From NCBI RefSeq assembly GCF_011299595.1, contig NZ_CP049867.1, positions 868,001 through 932,000 on the forward strand: 64,000 nt of DNA, read 5' to 3'. Numbering within the stretch: the stretch's first letter is position 1; each line of letters starts with the position of its first letter. Below the pieces are notes generated by a model that saw only the letters and a program-made list of their open reading frames with translations, was not told where the DNA came from and did not search any database. Position numbers and translations under genes: made by a program. The DNA comes from Nocardioides sp. HDW12B (GTDB lineage: Bacteria; Actinomycetota; Actinomycetes; Propionibacteriales; Nocardioidaceae). Of the stretch, positions 35,998-45,320 are shown one piece after another.

Positions 35998-37481
35998 ACG
36001 CCGATCTTGCTCCACGGACCCCAGATCGCGAAGGTCATCCCGGCGCTGGCCTGGATGTTGACGAACAGGGTCTTCCCGTCGGCGCTGAACGTCGACCCGG
36101 CGAACTCGTCGCCGAAGCGGGGCGTGCCGTCGGGACGGGTCAGGCGGTTGAGCGCGATGTCCCAGATCCGGCCCTGGCGGGTCAGCCCGCGCAGGTAGTT
36201 GTCGCCGCTGCTGTCCTCGCAGACCACCAGCGTGCCGCTGCGCGACGTGGTGACGTTGTCGGGGAAGTCGAGCACCTCCGGGCCGGGGGACTGGAAGACG
36301 CAGGTCAACGTCTCGCTGCGCACGTCGTAGGCCCAGACCTGGCCGTAGCCCTTGCCGTAGCCGCGCACCGGGTCGTCGGCCTTGGTGCCCGACTCCTGCG
36401 CGCCGCCGGCCTGGGTGGAGGTGAAGTAGACGACGCCGTCCTCATAGATCTGCCCCTCCAGGCGCGAGAAGTACGCCGCGCCCTTCGCCCGGCCCTGGTC
36501 GCCGACGAAGACGATCGCCTCGTCGTTCGCGGTCGGCGCGGTCTCGCCCGGGGTGTAGTCGTAGAGGACGTCCGGCTCGTCGATGCGGACCCACTCGACC
36601 TTGTAGCGACGCCCCGGCTTCTGCTGACCCTCGAGGTGGGCGTTCGGCTGGTTCGTGACCGCCAGCATCTCGAGGACGCCCTCGTTGTCCAGGGAGCCGG
36701 TCTTCATCGGGTTCTGCTTCGGCGTGTAGCGGTAGTAGCCGGAGGCGAAGCCGAAGTTGTCCTCGGTCAGGTAGAGACGCCCCTCGCGCGGGTCGAAGGC
36801 GACCGCCTCGTGGGCGAAGCGTCCCGCCTGCGTGATCGGCTGCCGGTTCGACTGGCCACCGGCCGGCACCTCGAAGACGTAGCCGTGCGGCTTCTCCAGG
36901 GTGGTGTTCGGGGCACCGGTGAAGTCCGGGCCGACGTCGGGACCGTTGACGGTCTCCTCGCAGGTGACCCAGCTGCCCCAGGGCATCTGTCCGCCGGAGC
37001 AGTTCATCATCGTGCCGTTGAGGCTGGTGAAGGCGCTGAGCACCTCTCCGGTCGCGGTGGTGCGGATGGTCGTGGTGCCACCGCCGGCCGCGGCGTCGTA
37101 CGGCGTGCCGGGGCCGAAGGCGCCCACGGGGTTGTTGACCTCGTGGTTGCGCACCAGCGTCGTGGTGCCGCCGGAGCCGGGGAAAGCGCCCATGCCGTCG
37201 TGGCGACCGGGCAGCTTGGTGCCGTCGTCGAGCACGACCGGGGTGGTGGTGTCGTGGAAGGAGCGGTAGGAGAAGCCCTTGGGCAGGTGCAGGCGGACGA
37301 CGCCGTCGCGCTCGTCGGCGACCGGTCCCAGCTCGACAGCGCGCGGCCTGCCCCCTCCCTTGCGGCCCGAGGGGCGGGCCTCGGCGGCAGCGAAGCCGGC
37401 GAAGGGTCCGGCCAGGGCGGCAGCGGCGGCACCGGCTCGGAGCGCTGTACGGCGGTCGACGTCAGGGGTCTCGGAATCCAT
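35994..37481 (-). CDS. PhoX-type (DUF839) secreted phosphatase-like protein with Tat signal
   Basis: This 495-residue protein has a Tat-type N-terminus (DRRTALRAGAAAAALAG) and the DUF839 core: LVRNHEVNN, GGTTTIR, CGGTTTP-like SLNGTMMNCSGG, WGSWVTCEET, HGYVFEVP, GRFAHEAVAFDP, LTEDN and CEDSSGDNYLRG. PhoX enzymes are Ca/Fe-dependent alkaline phosphatases exported folded. Some DUF839 proteins lack proven phosphatase activity. It is divergent from padR with a short control region. Confidence 0.85.
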   Translation of the reverse strand: MDSETPDVDRRTALRAGAAAAALAGPFAGFAAAEARPSGRKGGGRPRAVELGPVADERDGVVRLHLPKGFSYRSFHDTTTPVVLDDGTKLPGRHDGMGAFPGSGGTTTLVRNHEVNNPVGAFGPGTPYDAAAGGGTTTIRTTATGEVLSAFTSLNGTMMNCSGGQMPWGSWVTCEETVNGPDVGPDFTGAPNTTLEKPHGYVFEVPAGGQSNRQPITQAGRFAHEAVAFDPREGRLYLTEDNFGFASGYYRYTPKQNPMKTGSLDNEGVLEMLAVTNQPNAHLEGQQKPGRRYKVEWVRIDEPDVLYDYTPGETAPTANDEAIVFVGDQGRAKGAAYFSRLEGQIYEDGVVYFTSTQAGGAQESGTKADDPVRGYGKGYGQVWAYDVRSETLTCVFQSPGPEVLDFPDNVTTSRSGTLVVCEDSSGDNYLRGLTRQGRIWDIALNRLTRPDGTPRFGDEFAGSTFSADGKTLFVNIQASAGMTFAIWGPWSKIGV

Positions 37482-37518
37482 CGCGCCACCCTAGGCGGCG
37501 ACACGCGCATCAGAAAAT

Positions 37519-37554
37519 ACTTGGTATGCACCTACTCGGTATGCATACTCAGTA
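37519..37554 (+). promoter_or_regulatory. PadR control region: repeats and palindromes at the promoter
   Basis: ACTTGGTATGCA (37519-37530) and ACTCGGTATGCA (37534-37545) are direct repeats with one mismatch, 15 bp apart. GTATGCATAC (37539-37548) is a perfect palindrome, and TACTCAGTA (37546-37554) is a near one. A CATACT -10 (37544-37549) sits six bases before ATG 37556. Together they are the likely autoregulatory PadR operator. Confidence 0.6.
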
Positions 37555-37555
37555 C

Positions 37556-38149
37556 ATGTCCATCAAACACGGGTTGCTCGCCCTGCTCGAGCGGGAGCCG
37601 ATGTACGGCTACCAGCTGCGTCACGAGTTCGACACCACCACCGGGTCCACCTGGCCGCTCAACGTCGGCCAGGTCTACACGACCCTGGCGCGCCTCGAGC
37701 GCGACGGACTGGTCGAGCCGCAGGAGGAGGACGCCGAGGGTCGCGTCCGCTACGCCATCACCGACACCGGGCGCGACGAGCTCGACGCGTGGTTCGCCCA
37801 CCCCGTCGTGACCTCGGACCGCCCGCGCGACGAGCTGGCCATCAAGCTGGCGCTCGCGGTGACGGTGCCCGGCATCGACGTCGGCGAGGTCATCCAGCGC
37901 CAGCGCGCGGCCAGCATCACCGCCATGCAGGACCTCACCCGCCTCAAGACGGGCGGGACGGGCGAGATCTCGTGGACGCTCGTGCTGGAGTCGATGCGCT
38001 TCAGCCTGGAGGCCGAGATCCGCTGGCTCGACCACTGCGAGACCACGCTGGCGCGGGCGGCGCACCAGCGCGACGCCACGGCAGGCGCCACCACGGACAC
38101 CGACCCCTCGCCGACCCGCTCGATCCGCACGCCAGGAGACCGCCGATGA
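37556..38149 (+). CDS. PadR-family transcriptional repressor
   Basis: This 197-residue protein has an N-terminal winged helix MSIKHGLLALLEREPMYGYQL (characteristic start), LNVGQVYTTLARLERDGLV as recognition helix, then a C-terminal dimerisation helix domain. PadR repressors usually leave DNA when they bind a toxic ligand and so induce a neighbouring exporter. ATG 37556 fits the family start; an upstream ATG at 37526 would lie inside the operator. ATGA overlap couples it to the ABC genes. Confidence 0.9.
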   Translation: MSIKHGLLALLEREPMYGYQLRHEFDTTTGSTWPLNVGQVYTTLARLERDGLVEPQEEDAEGRVRYAITDTGRDELDAWFAHPVVTSDRPRDELAIKLALAVTVPGIDVGEVIQRQRAASITAMQDLTRLKTGGTGEISWTLVLESMRFSLEAEIRWLDHCETTLARAAHQRDATAGATTDTDPSPTRSIRTPGDRR

Positions 38150-38907
38150 ACGCCGACCTGACCTCCACCCCCGCGCCGGGCCAACCGGCGCTCGAGATCG
38201 TCGACGTCAGCCGCATCCACGGTCGCGGCGACGCCGCCGTCCACGCCCTGCGCGGGCTGCACCTGAGCGTGCAGCCTGGCGAGATGGTCGCCGTCATGGG
38301 CCCCTCCGGCTCCGGCAAGTCGACCCTGCTCAACCTCGCCGGTGGCCTCGACCAGGCCACCGCCGGACGCGTGCGGGTGCAGGGCCACGAGCTGGGCTCG
38401 CTGTCGAAGGGCGAGCTGGCGCAGGTGCGCCGCCGGATGGTCGGCTACGTCTTCCAGGACTACAACCTGATCCCCAGCCTGACCGCGGGCGAGAACGTCG
38501 CGCTGCCGCTGGAGCTGGACCGGGTCAAGGCCCGGCGCGCGGCCGAGCTGGCCGCCGCCGCGCTCGAGGAGGTCGGGCTGGGCGGCCTGGACGGCCGGTT
38601 CCCCGACGACCTCTCGGGCGGTCAGCAGCAGCGCGTCGCGATCGCGCGCGCCGTCGTTGGGGAGCGCAGCCTGATCCTGGCCGACGAGCCGACCGGCGCC
38701 CTGGACTCCGACACCGGCGAGCAGGTGCTCGCCCTGCTGCGCGCGCGCTGCGACGCCGGGGCGGCGGCGCTGCTGGTGACCCACGAGGCCCGCCACGCCG
38801 GCTGGGCCGACCGGGTGGTGTTCCTGCGCGACGGCGCGGTCGTCGACGAGGCGGGGTCCACCGTCACTCCCGACGCGTTCCTGTCCGGCAGCGGGTGGGG
38901 CCGGTGA
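38146..38907 (+). CDS. MacB-type ABC transporter ATPase
   Basis: This 253-residue ATPase has Walker A GPSGSGKST, Q-loop FQDYNLIP, signature LSGGQQQRV, DEPTGALDSDTG and VTHEARHA. This is typical of MacB/LolD-type systems that act with FtsX-like permeases. It overlaps padR (ATGA) and the permease (GTGA). Expression is probably controlled by PadR. Confidence 0.93.
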   Translation: MNADLTSTPAPGQPALEIVDVSRIHGRGDAAVHALRGLHLSVQPGEMVAVMGPSGSGKSTLLNLAGGLDQATAGRVRVQGHELGSLSKGELAQVRRRMVGYVFQDYNLIPSLTAGENVALPLELDRVKARRAAELAAAALEEVGLGGLDGRFPDDLSGGQQQRVAIARAVVGERSLILADEPTGALDSDTGEQVLALLRARCDAGAAALLVTHEARHAGWADRVVFLRDGAVVDEAGSTVTPDAFLSGSGWGR

Positions 38908-41522
38908 GCCGCATGATCGGCCACTGGCGTCCGGTGCTCCGGATGGCCCGCCGTGACCTCCGCCGCCACCCGGTCCGCGCCCTGCTGACCTGCCTGCTGG
39001 TGGCCCTGCCGATGGTGGCGGCCACGGTCGCCGCGCTGGCCTCGGCCAACTCCGAGTACACCCGCGACGTCGAGGCCACCGAGCAGATGCGGCAGGCCGA
39101 CGGCGTGGCCGTGGTGTCCTCCTGGTCCCGGCTCGACCGGCGCGAGGCGCTGTGGCTGAACACCTCCAGCACCGGTGGTCCCGCGCAGCGGCGCGACGCC
39201 GGCTCCGTGGAGGTCGGCCCCCTGCTGCCCCTCGGCTCCACGGCCACGGCCGTGCCGCAGCAGCGTGACGTCCCCCTGCCCACCGGGGGGATGGGCCTCG
39301 TCGAGTTCGCCGACCTCGACGACCCGCTGTTCGCCGGGGGTGCCGAGCTGACCGGGGGCCGGGCCCCCTCCGCGCCCGACGAGGTGGCCGTCACCGAGGC
39401 CGCCGCCGACGAGCTCGGGCTGCTGACGAGCGACGGCGACCCGGCCGACGAGGCCCTCCTCGCGGTCGCCGACGGACCTCCGCTGGAGGTGGTCGGGGTC
39501 GTCTCCGGCGCGGACTCCTACGGTCCGGCTCTGGGCCTCGTGGCGCCGCTCGACAGCCGCCTGGCGCCCAGCGACCCGCAGCGTCCGCGCTACCTGGTCG
39601 AGCTGCCCTCGCTGCCGCGCAGCGAGCTCAAGGAGCTGCAGGGCTCGCTGGCCGCCGCGGGGATCGCGTTCAGCCCGCGTGACTACGTGCTGCACCCCGC
39701 CGCGTGGGAGGGGCGCGGGGGCTTCGACGTCACCGAGGCTCCGGACCTGACGCACCTCGTCGTCGGTGCGCTGGTGATGCTCGTCGGGATGCTCGAGGTC
39801 GTGCTGCTGGTTGGCGCCGCCTTCGCCATCGCCGCCCGCCGCCAGGTCCGCGACCTCGGGCTGCTGGCCGCCAACGGCGGCGCCCGGTCCGACCTGCGCC
39901 GGGCCCTGCTGGCCCAGGGGCTCGTGCTCGGGGGCGTGTCCTCGGTGGTCGGCGTCGGGCTCGGCGTCGTCGCCTTCCTGGAGGGCGTGCCGCTCTGGGA
40001 GCGGCTGCTGGACCGGACGATGTACCGCACCGAGGTCGACGTACCCACGCTCGCGGTGGTCGCGCTGCTCGGCGTCGTGACCGCCGTCGTGGCGGCGCTG
40101 CTGCCGGCGTGGAGCACAGCGCGGCTCAGCCCGGTGGCGGCGCTGTCGGGGCGCTTCCCGGTCAAGCCGGGCGAGGCCCGGGCCCACCGGGGTGCGTTCG
40201 TCCTGCTCGGCGGTGGGCTGGTGCTGACCCTGGCCGGCGGCTGGTTCACCGCCCGGGCGTTCGCGCCGCGGGCCGAGGAGAACCCGCTGCCGCCGTTCGT
40301 GGCGGGACTGGGGCTGGTCCTCATGGTCGTCGGAGCGATCTGGGCGACGCCGTACGTCGTGCGCGTGGTCGCCGGTGCGGGGAAGGGGCTGCCCCTCGCG
40401 GGTCGCTACGCCTTCCGCGACGCCGGGCGGCACCGCTTCCGCTCCGCTGCGGCCGTGATGGCGCTGACCATCACCGTCGCCGGTGCCGTGCTCAGCGGCT
40501 TCGCGTTCTCCTCGGCGGCCGCGATCCAGGAGCAGCAGGGTGGCTACCAGCCCCCGAACTCGCTGGTGCTCTACGGCGACGACACCGCGGCCGCCACCGC
40601 GACCGTCGAGGAGGTCTACGGGCCGGTCGAGCCGGTCCGGACCCGCGGCATCCAGCTGCCCCGCGCCGACACCCCGAAGGCGCGAGGCGTTGCGGCCGAC
40701 CGGTCCCTGGTGGTGCCCGGCGCCCCCCAGGGTGTGCGGATCACCGACCCCGGCTCGCTGGCCGTCCTCGTCGCAGCGGCGGACCGCGAGGCGGCCGTCA
40801 CCGCGCTGGAGGACGGCGGACTGGTCGTCCTGGCGGGGACGGGCGTGCCCGACAGGGACGTCGCCGAGCTGAAGGCACGCGGGCGCACGACGGCGCAGCT
40901 CGCGGTGGACCGCCTTCCCCAGACCACGGTCTCCTCCGGGCTGGCGGTCGACTCCGACGCCGACCTCCTCGGCAACGCCTTCGTCAGCGAGGCCACGGCC
41001 GAGCGCGTGGCCGGCCAGGCGCTCTCCGGGCGAGGCGACTTCGCCCAGACGCTCCTGGTCGGCGGGGAGCCGTTCACCCAGGACGTGCTCGACCGGTTGG
41101 AGGTCTACGGGATCTTCGGCCAGAGCGACGACCCGCAGCAGCTGCGGGCCGAGCAGGCGCAGTACCTCGGGCTGGTGGTCGCCGGCCTGCTCAGTGCCCT
41201 CGTCGTCGGCATCGCGGTGGCGATGGCGTCGGCCGAGAGCCGCGACGACGTCGCCACGCTGGCCGCGGTCGGGGCCGGGCCGTGGCGACGGCGCTCGCTG
41301 GGCGCGATGCACGGGCTGTTCCTCGGCATCGTCGGCTGCGTGCTCGGGCTCGCGGTCGGCGTACCGTCCGGGCTGGCGTTCACCCAGGTCGACGGGCTGC
41401 CCGGCGTCGACGTCCCGTGGCTGTCGTCGCTCGGCACGGTCGCCAGCGTGCTCGTCCTCGGCCTGGTGGCCGGGTGGCTGGTGACCCCGTCGCGGCTGCG
41501 TCTGACGCGTCGGACGGCGTGA
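38904..41522 (+). CDS. FtsX-like ABC permease
   Basis: This 872-residue permease has two FtsX/MacB-type units: an N-terminal TM and large extracellular domain, a central block of TM helices (about 280-430), a second extracellular domain, and four final TM helices. AARRQVRDLGLLAANGGARSDLRRA and AESRDDVATLAAVGAGPWRRRSLGAM are the coupling motifs. It works with the preceding ATPase to handle envelope substrates such as antimicrobial peptides. GTG 38904 overlaps the ATPase stop. Confidence 0.88.
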   Translation: MSRMIGHWRPVLRMARRDLRRHPVRALLTCLLVALPMVAATVAALASANSEYTRDVEATEQMRQADGVAVVSSWSRLDRREALWLNTSSTGGPAQRRDAGSVEVGPLLPLGSTATAVPQQRDVPLPTGGMGLVEFADLDDPLFAGGAELTGGRAPSAPDEVAVTEAAADELGLLTSDGDPADEALLAVADGPPLEVVGVVSGADSYGPALGLVAPLDSRLAPSDPQRPRYLVELPSLPRSELKELQGSLAAAGIAFSPRDYVLHPAAWEGRGGFDVTEAPDLTHLVVGALVMLVGMLEVVLLVGAAFAIAARRQVRDLGLLAANGGARSDLRRALLAQGLVLGGVSSVVGVGLGVVAFLEGVPLWERLLDRTMYRTEVDVPTLAVVALLGVVTAVVAALLPAWSTARLSPVAALSGRFPVKPGEARAHRGAFVLLGGGLVLTLAGGWFTARAFAPRAEENPLPPFVAGLGLVLMVVGAIWATPYVVRVVAGAGKGLPLAGRYAFRDAGRHRFRSAAAVMALTITVAGAVLSGFAFSSAAAIQEQQGGYQPPNSLVLYGDDTAAATATVEEVYGPVEPVRTRGIQLPRADTPKARGVAADRSLVVPGAPQGVRITDPGSLAVLVAAADREAAVTALEDGGLVVLAGTGVPDRDVAELKARGRTTAQLAVDRLPQTTVSSGLAVDSDADLLGNAFVSEATAERVAGQALSGRGDFAQTLLVGGEPFTQDVLDRLEVYGIFGQSDDPQQLRAEQAQYLGLVVAGLLSALVVGIAVAMASAESRDDVATLAAVGAGPWRRRSLGAMHGLFLGIVGCVLGLAVGVPSGLAFTQVDGLPGVDVPWLSSLGTVASVLVLGLVAGWLVTPSRLRLTRRTA

Positions 41523-41569
41523 GGCTCCGTCAGCCTGGGCGGTCCGGGGGGACCACCTAGGCTGAGGGG

Positions 41570-41998
41570 ATGACCAGCGGGTGCCTCTTCTGCGCGATCG
41601 TCGCGGGGGAGGCACCCGCTCACGTCGTGCTGGACGAGCCCGAGCTGGTCGGCTTCCTCGACGTCCGCCCGGTCTTCAAGGGTCACGTGCTGCTGGTGCC
41701 GCGCGCGCACGTCGTGACGCTGCCCGACCTGCCGGCGGCGCTGCGCGACCCGTTCCTGGAGGCGGGTCAGCGGCTGGCCTCGGTCATGACGACGGACCTG
41801 GAGGCGCAGGGGTCGTTCGTCGCGATGAACAACACCGTCTCCCAGAGCGTGCCGCACCTGCACCTGCACGTCGTACCGCGGACGAAGGGGGACGGGCTGC
41901 GGGGCTTCTTCTGGCCGCGCACGACGTACGCCGACGAGGCCGAGGCGGCGTCGTACGCCGAACGGATCAGGAGCGGCTTGCGGGCGCCGGGGAGCTGA
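41570..41998 (+). CDS. HIT-family hydrolase
   Basis: This 142-residue protein has the histidine triad HLHLHVVPR (His-x-His-x-His) and the N-terminal CLFCAIVAGEAPAHVV, as in bacterial HIT/Hint-like nucleotide hydrolases, which act on AMP-linked phosphoramidates or dinucleoside polyphosphates. TAGGCT (41558-41563) six bases before the ATG suggests a leaderless mRNA. Its 3' end overlaps the convergent PAP2 gene by 32 bp. Confidence 0.93.
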   Translation: MTSGCLFCAIVAGEAPAHVVLDEPELVGFLDVRPVFKGHVLLVPRAHVVTLPDLPAALRDPFLEAGQRLASVMTTDLEAQGSFVAMNNTVSQSVPHLHLHVVPRTKGDGLRGFFWPRTTYADEAEAASYAERIRSGLRAPGS

Positions 41999-43001
41999 CC
42001 GCGTCCAGCGGCGAACGTCTCCGGAACGCGTTGCCCGTGCCCTTGGCCGCGATCCAGACGCCGGCCGTGCCGAGCAGCGCGCCGCCGAGGGCGTCCACGG
42101 CGAAGTGCCAGCCCAGGTAGACGGTGGCGACGACGGTCAGCACGAGGAAGACCCAGAGGAAGACGCGCAGCGCCCGGTGCAGCCGCAGCAGCTCGGCCAT
42201 CAGGCACATCGTCACGCAGATGCCGACGTGGAGGGACGCGAAGGCGGCGATGGTCTGCACGGCCTGGGTCGTGAACGGGTTGACCAGCACGTCGTGCCGC
42301 TCGGCCATCATCATGTCCTGCAGCCCGGTCACGTCGGTGCGGGGCAGGTCGGCGAACATCTCCGGGCGCGAGTAGATCGGACCGAGCGTGGGGACCGCGA
42401 AGTAGGTCGCGGCGCCCAGCACCCAGTCGACCGCGATGGCGGTGACGTACCAGGCGCCGGCGCGCGTGTTGCGCGACCACACCAGCGCGAGTGCGAGCGA
42501 GGCCGGCACGAACGCGATCCACGCGATGTAGACGAAGGAGAGGAAGTGGGCCGCGGCGCCGGTGCCGAGCCAGGCGTGCAGCACCTCGGCCGGCTCGTGG
42601 CCGAGGAAGAGGATGCGGTCGACGTCCTCGAGGAAGCCGTCCCACAGGTGGGTGTTGACGAAGGGCACGAAGGACTTGAGGTTCCGGAACGACGCGTAGG
42701 TGAGGTACCACGCGCCGAGGCCGACGAGCGCGAACTTCACGTGCGCCAGGTGCCACCGCTCGCGGACCACGGCGGTGAAGTGCGGCCACGCCCGCACCGG
42801 GTTGCGAGCCCGCCAGAGCGCGCGGGGGACGACGTCGGCCAGGAAGGCGAGCAGGAGGATGCCCGGCAGCCTCAGCCAGGTGGGTCCGGCGACGCTGTCG
42901 GGATCGCGGACCGGGAGGTCGTAGATCCAGGCCATGACCAGCGTCAGGGCACCCATGGCCAACGCCACGTAGGCGGCGAAGCGGAAACCCTCCCTCTGCA
43001 T
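41967..43001 (-). CDS. PAP2-superfamily (inositolphosphotransferase-like) membrane protein
   Basis: This 344-residue, six- to eight-TM protein ends with PAP2 signature residues in ASLHVGICV and YLGWHFAVDALGG (catalytic histidines and aspartate). The shape matches actinobacterial AUR1/inositol phosphoceramide synthase-like proteins rather than short phosphatases, so a phospholipid head-group transferase role is plausible. ATG 43001 was chosen over an upstream GTG-led extension that lacks hydrophobicity. It is divergent from the SDR gene. Confidence 0.8.
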   Translation of the reverse strand: MQREGFRFAAYVALAMGALTLVMAWIYDLPVRDPDSVAGPTWLRLPGILLLAFLADVVPRALWRARNPVRAWPHFTAVVRERWHLAHVKFALVGLGAWYLTYASFRNLKSFVPFVNTHLWDGFLEDVDRILFLGHEPAEVLHAWLGTGAAAHFLSFVYIAWIAFVPASLALALVWSRNTRAGAWYVTAIAVDWVLGAATYFAVPTLGPIYSRPEMFADLPRTDVTGLQDMMMAERHDVLVNPFTTQAVQTIAAFASLHVGICVTMCLMAELLRLHRALRVFLWVFLVLTVVATVYLGWHFAVDALGGALLGTAGVWIAAKGTGNAFRRRSPLDAVSSPAPASRS

Positions 43002-43126
43002 GGGGCCGAGAATACCGTCGCGGGGCTCCCTGAGCGCGCACCGACGGCGCATGGCAGGGTGCCCTCTGGAGCCCACCGGGGCCGGGTCGTCGCCGATCGT
43101 CGTCGTACAAGGAGAAGAGAGCAGCA

Positions 43127-43882
43127 ATGAACCGTTACGCAGGTCGGGTCGTCGTCGTCACCGGAGCGGCCCGAGGCATCGGCGCCGGAACCGCTCAGCG
43201 CTTCGCCGACGAGGGTGCCCGCGTGGCCGTGCTGGACCTCGACGAGTCCGCCGCCTCGGCCACCGCGCAGGGTCTCGGTGCCGAGAAGGCCGTCGGCCTG
43301 GCCTGCGACGTCTCCGACGCCGCCGCCGTCGAGCGCGCCGTCTTCGCCGTCGTCGAGGAGCTCGGCTCCATCGACGTGCTGGTCAACAACGCCGGCATCA
43401 CCCGCGACAACCTGCTGTTCAAGATGTCCGAGGACGACTGGGACCTCGTGATGAACGTGCACCTCAAGGGCGCCTTCCTCATGAGCCGCGAGGCGCAGAA
43501 GCACATGGTGCCGGCGAAGTACGGCAAGATCCTCAACCTCTCCAGCGTCTCCGCACTCGGCAACCGCGGCCAGGCAAACTACTCCGCGGCCAAGATGGGC
43601 GTCCAGGGCTTCACCCGGTCGCTGGCCCTCGAGCTCGGCCCCTTCGGCATCAACGTCAACGCGATCGCCCCCGGGTTCATCGTGACCGAGATGACGGACG
43701 CCACCGCCGTACGCCTGAAGATGGAGCCGGAGGAGCTGCGCCGCCTGAACGCGGAGGCCAACCCGGTCCGCCGTGTCGGTGCGCCCGAGGACATCGCGGC
43801 CGCTGCCGCGTTCCTCTGCAGTGACGAGGCGTCGTACATCACCGGTCAGACGCTGTACGTCGACGGCGGCGCGAAGGTCTGA
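43127..43882 (+). CDS. FabG-like short-chain dehydrogenase (3-oxoacyl-ACP reductase type)
   Basis: This 251-residue SDR has the NAD(P) motif TGAARGIGAGTA, NNAGITRDN, catalytic S in LNLSSVSALGNRGQANYSAAK (S-Y-K), and PGFIVTEMT. It reduces ketones, most likely 3-oxoacyl thioesters. AAGGAG precedes ATG 43127. It is a lone gene; no fatty acid synthase genes are adjacent, so a housekeeping FabG or polyester-related reductase are both possible. Confidence 0.85.
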   Translation: MNRYAGRVVVVTGAARGIGAGTAQRFADEGARVAVLDLDESAASATAQGLGAEKAVGLACDVSDAAAVERAVFAVVEELGSIDVLVNNAGITRDNLLFKMSEDDWDLVMNVHLKGAFLMSREAQKHMVPAKYGKILNLSSVSALGNRGQANYSAAKMGVQGFTRSLALELGPFGINVNAIAPGFIVTEMTDATAVRLKMEPEELRRLNAEANPVRRVGAPEDIAAAAAFLCSDEASYITGQTLYVDGGAKV

Positions 43883-43966
43883 CGCGAGGCGCCGCGCGCC
43901 TTCCTCGGTCCTCCACGGAACCGAGGGAGGCGCTGCGGCGTCCGACCGGTGAGTGAGGGGGTGCCG

Positions 43967-44400
43967 GTGCGGGTCGTCTGGTCGCTGGTCGCGCTGCTCG
44001 CCCTCGGAGTCGGGGGGGCAGCGAGGGTGCCGGGTGCACGGACGTCGGAGGGATCGAGGGCATCGCGGTCGAGGTCTCACGTGGGCTCTTCGTGACGACC
44101 GGAAGTCTCGCCGTCGAGGTGTGCGATGCGGGCGACTGCGCGTCGGCGACGACGCGGCTGGGACGCGTCCCCGGTGGTCCCGTCGCTCGCGAGGCCGTCG
44201 TCACCTTCGACGAGCTGGGGCGGGACTTCGAGACCGGTGAGGTCACCGTGACCGTCCGGCTGTCCGACGCGCGCGACGCGACCGTCGCCATGGCCGAACG
44301 GCCCGTCGAGCTGACACCGTTCTTTCCGAACGGCGCGTCCTGCGACGGAGACGGCTACGTCAGTGGCCAGCTCCGGATGACGACGGCCGACCGTCGCTGA
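43967..44400 (+). pseudogene. Small secreted/lipoprotein with a frameshift in a G-tract
   Basis: GTG 43967 opens a signal-like segment (RVVWSLVALLALGVGG) in frame 2. The rest of a plausible exported protein (GCTDVGGIEGIAVEVSRG..., to 44400) is in frame 1. One extra G in the seven-G run (44012-44018) would join them and give a single ORF with Cys after the signal. As written, the first frame stops near 44094. This could be a real indel, a slippage-prone tract or a base-calling error. The function is unknown. Confidence 0.45.
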
Positions 44401-44845
44401 GCCCCTCTGTGGAGGAGGACGCGCCTCGTGCGCGGTGATCTGCACCGCGACGGGAGGCGAGGAGCGCCGCTGCAGCCAGGAGGACAGCCGCGCCCACCTC
44501 GGCGGCCCCGAGAGCGGCGACGCGCTCCCACGAAGCGGCTCGGCAGGGGCCGTGCGCGGGCGAGAGGACGGGGCCGGCGTCCGTCGTCACCCAGGCCGAG
44601 CCCTGCAGGGCTCCCCACGCGCTCCCGCACTGGACCTCTCCAGGTCGGGCGCTGTCGATGGTGGCACTGACGGCCTGGACGGGCAGCGTGAGCCAGATGC
44701 AGCAGAGGAGCAGCGAGGCGAGGCAGGCGAGAGCCCCAGGACGCGCCCTCGGTCGATCGCCCGAGCGCCGCGTCACGACCGCCGTCGCTGCGCCCACCAG
44801 GAACGCGCCGGCAGTCACCCACGCGAGCGCGAGAGCCAGGCTCAT
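44360..44845 (-). CDS. Small membrane protein, function unknown
   Basis: This 161-residue protein has three or four hydrophobic segments (start LALALAWVTAGAFLVGAATAVV, LACLASLLLCCIWLTLPV, and ALGAAEVGAAVLLAAAALL), two extracellular cysteines and a serine-rich tail. It is convergent with the frameshifted gene, overlapping it by about 40 bp. No family was recognised. Confidence 0.55.
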   Translation of the reverse strand: MSLALALAWVTAGAFLVGAATAVVTRRSGDRPRARPGALACLASLLLCCIWLTLPVQAVSATIDSARPGEVQCGSAWGALQGSAWVTTDAGPVLSPAHGPCRAASWERVAALGAAEVGAAVLLAAAALLASRRGADHRARGASSSTEGLSDGRPSSSGAGH

Positions 44846-44900
44846 CCGTCGAGACTAGGGGAGTGCCACGGTCGCGGCGGGAGCGTCGAGCGACTCGTGC

Positions 44901-45209
44901 TCATTCTCCGAGGAAGGTGCCGTCCGGCGCGACGACGAACGTCGTGGTGAGAGGGGCGAAGGCCCGCCAGCCGCGTCCGTCGTCGATGGCGACGAACATC
45001 CGCAGGGTCCTGGCTTTCTTGTCGTCCCAGAGCGCCTCGATCTCGACCTGGTACCAGATGCCACTGGCGCCTGTGACGTCCTCGCAGTCCGGCCGGAGCA
45101 GCCAGGTGTCGCGGAGCTCCTCGTAGGACTGGTCGCGCAGCTGCATGACGCGTCGGTCCAGTACGGCTCGCGCCTCCACCTCGTCCACGGTCGCATCATG
45201 GCACGGCAT
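44901..45209 (-). CDS. Hypothetical cytoplasmic protein
   Basis: This protein of about 102 residues starts at ATG 45209 (MPCHDATVDEV), since the longer frame reaches into the DUF222 promoter. It looks like a SnoaL/NTF2-like small domain: an initial helix (LDRRVMQLRDQSYEELR) then strands (IWYQVEIEALWDDKKARTLRMFVAIDDG...). The role is unknown. It is divergent from the HNH gene at 45321. Confidence 0.55.
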   Translation of the reverse strand: MPCHDATVDEVEARAVLDRRVMQLRDQSYEELRDTWLLRPDCEDVTGASGIWYQVEIEALWDDKKARTLRMFVAIDDGRGWRAFAPLTTTFVVAPDGTFLGE

Positions 45210-45320
45210 CCGGCGGTCGCGCGCCGGGTTTTGTCCACAGCACAAATTCGTTGCCATCAGGCTGTGGATTGTGCGGTTTCCGGGGGTCATTGTGTCGGAG
45301 GTCCCTGGCAGAGTCAGTCC

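Noticed and set aside
38622-41615. A 997-codon leftward open frame across the ABC permease
   Set aside because: It is antisense to clearly coding ABC ATPase and permease genes with intact motifs; its translation is repetitive and has no domain.
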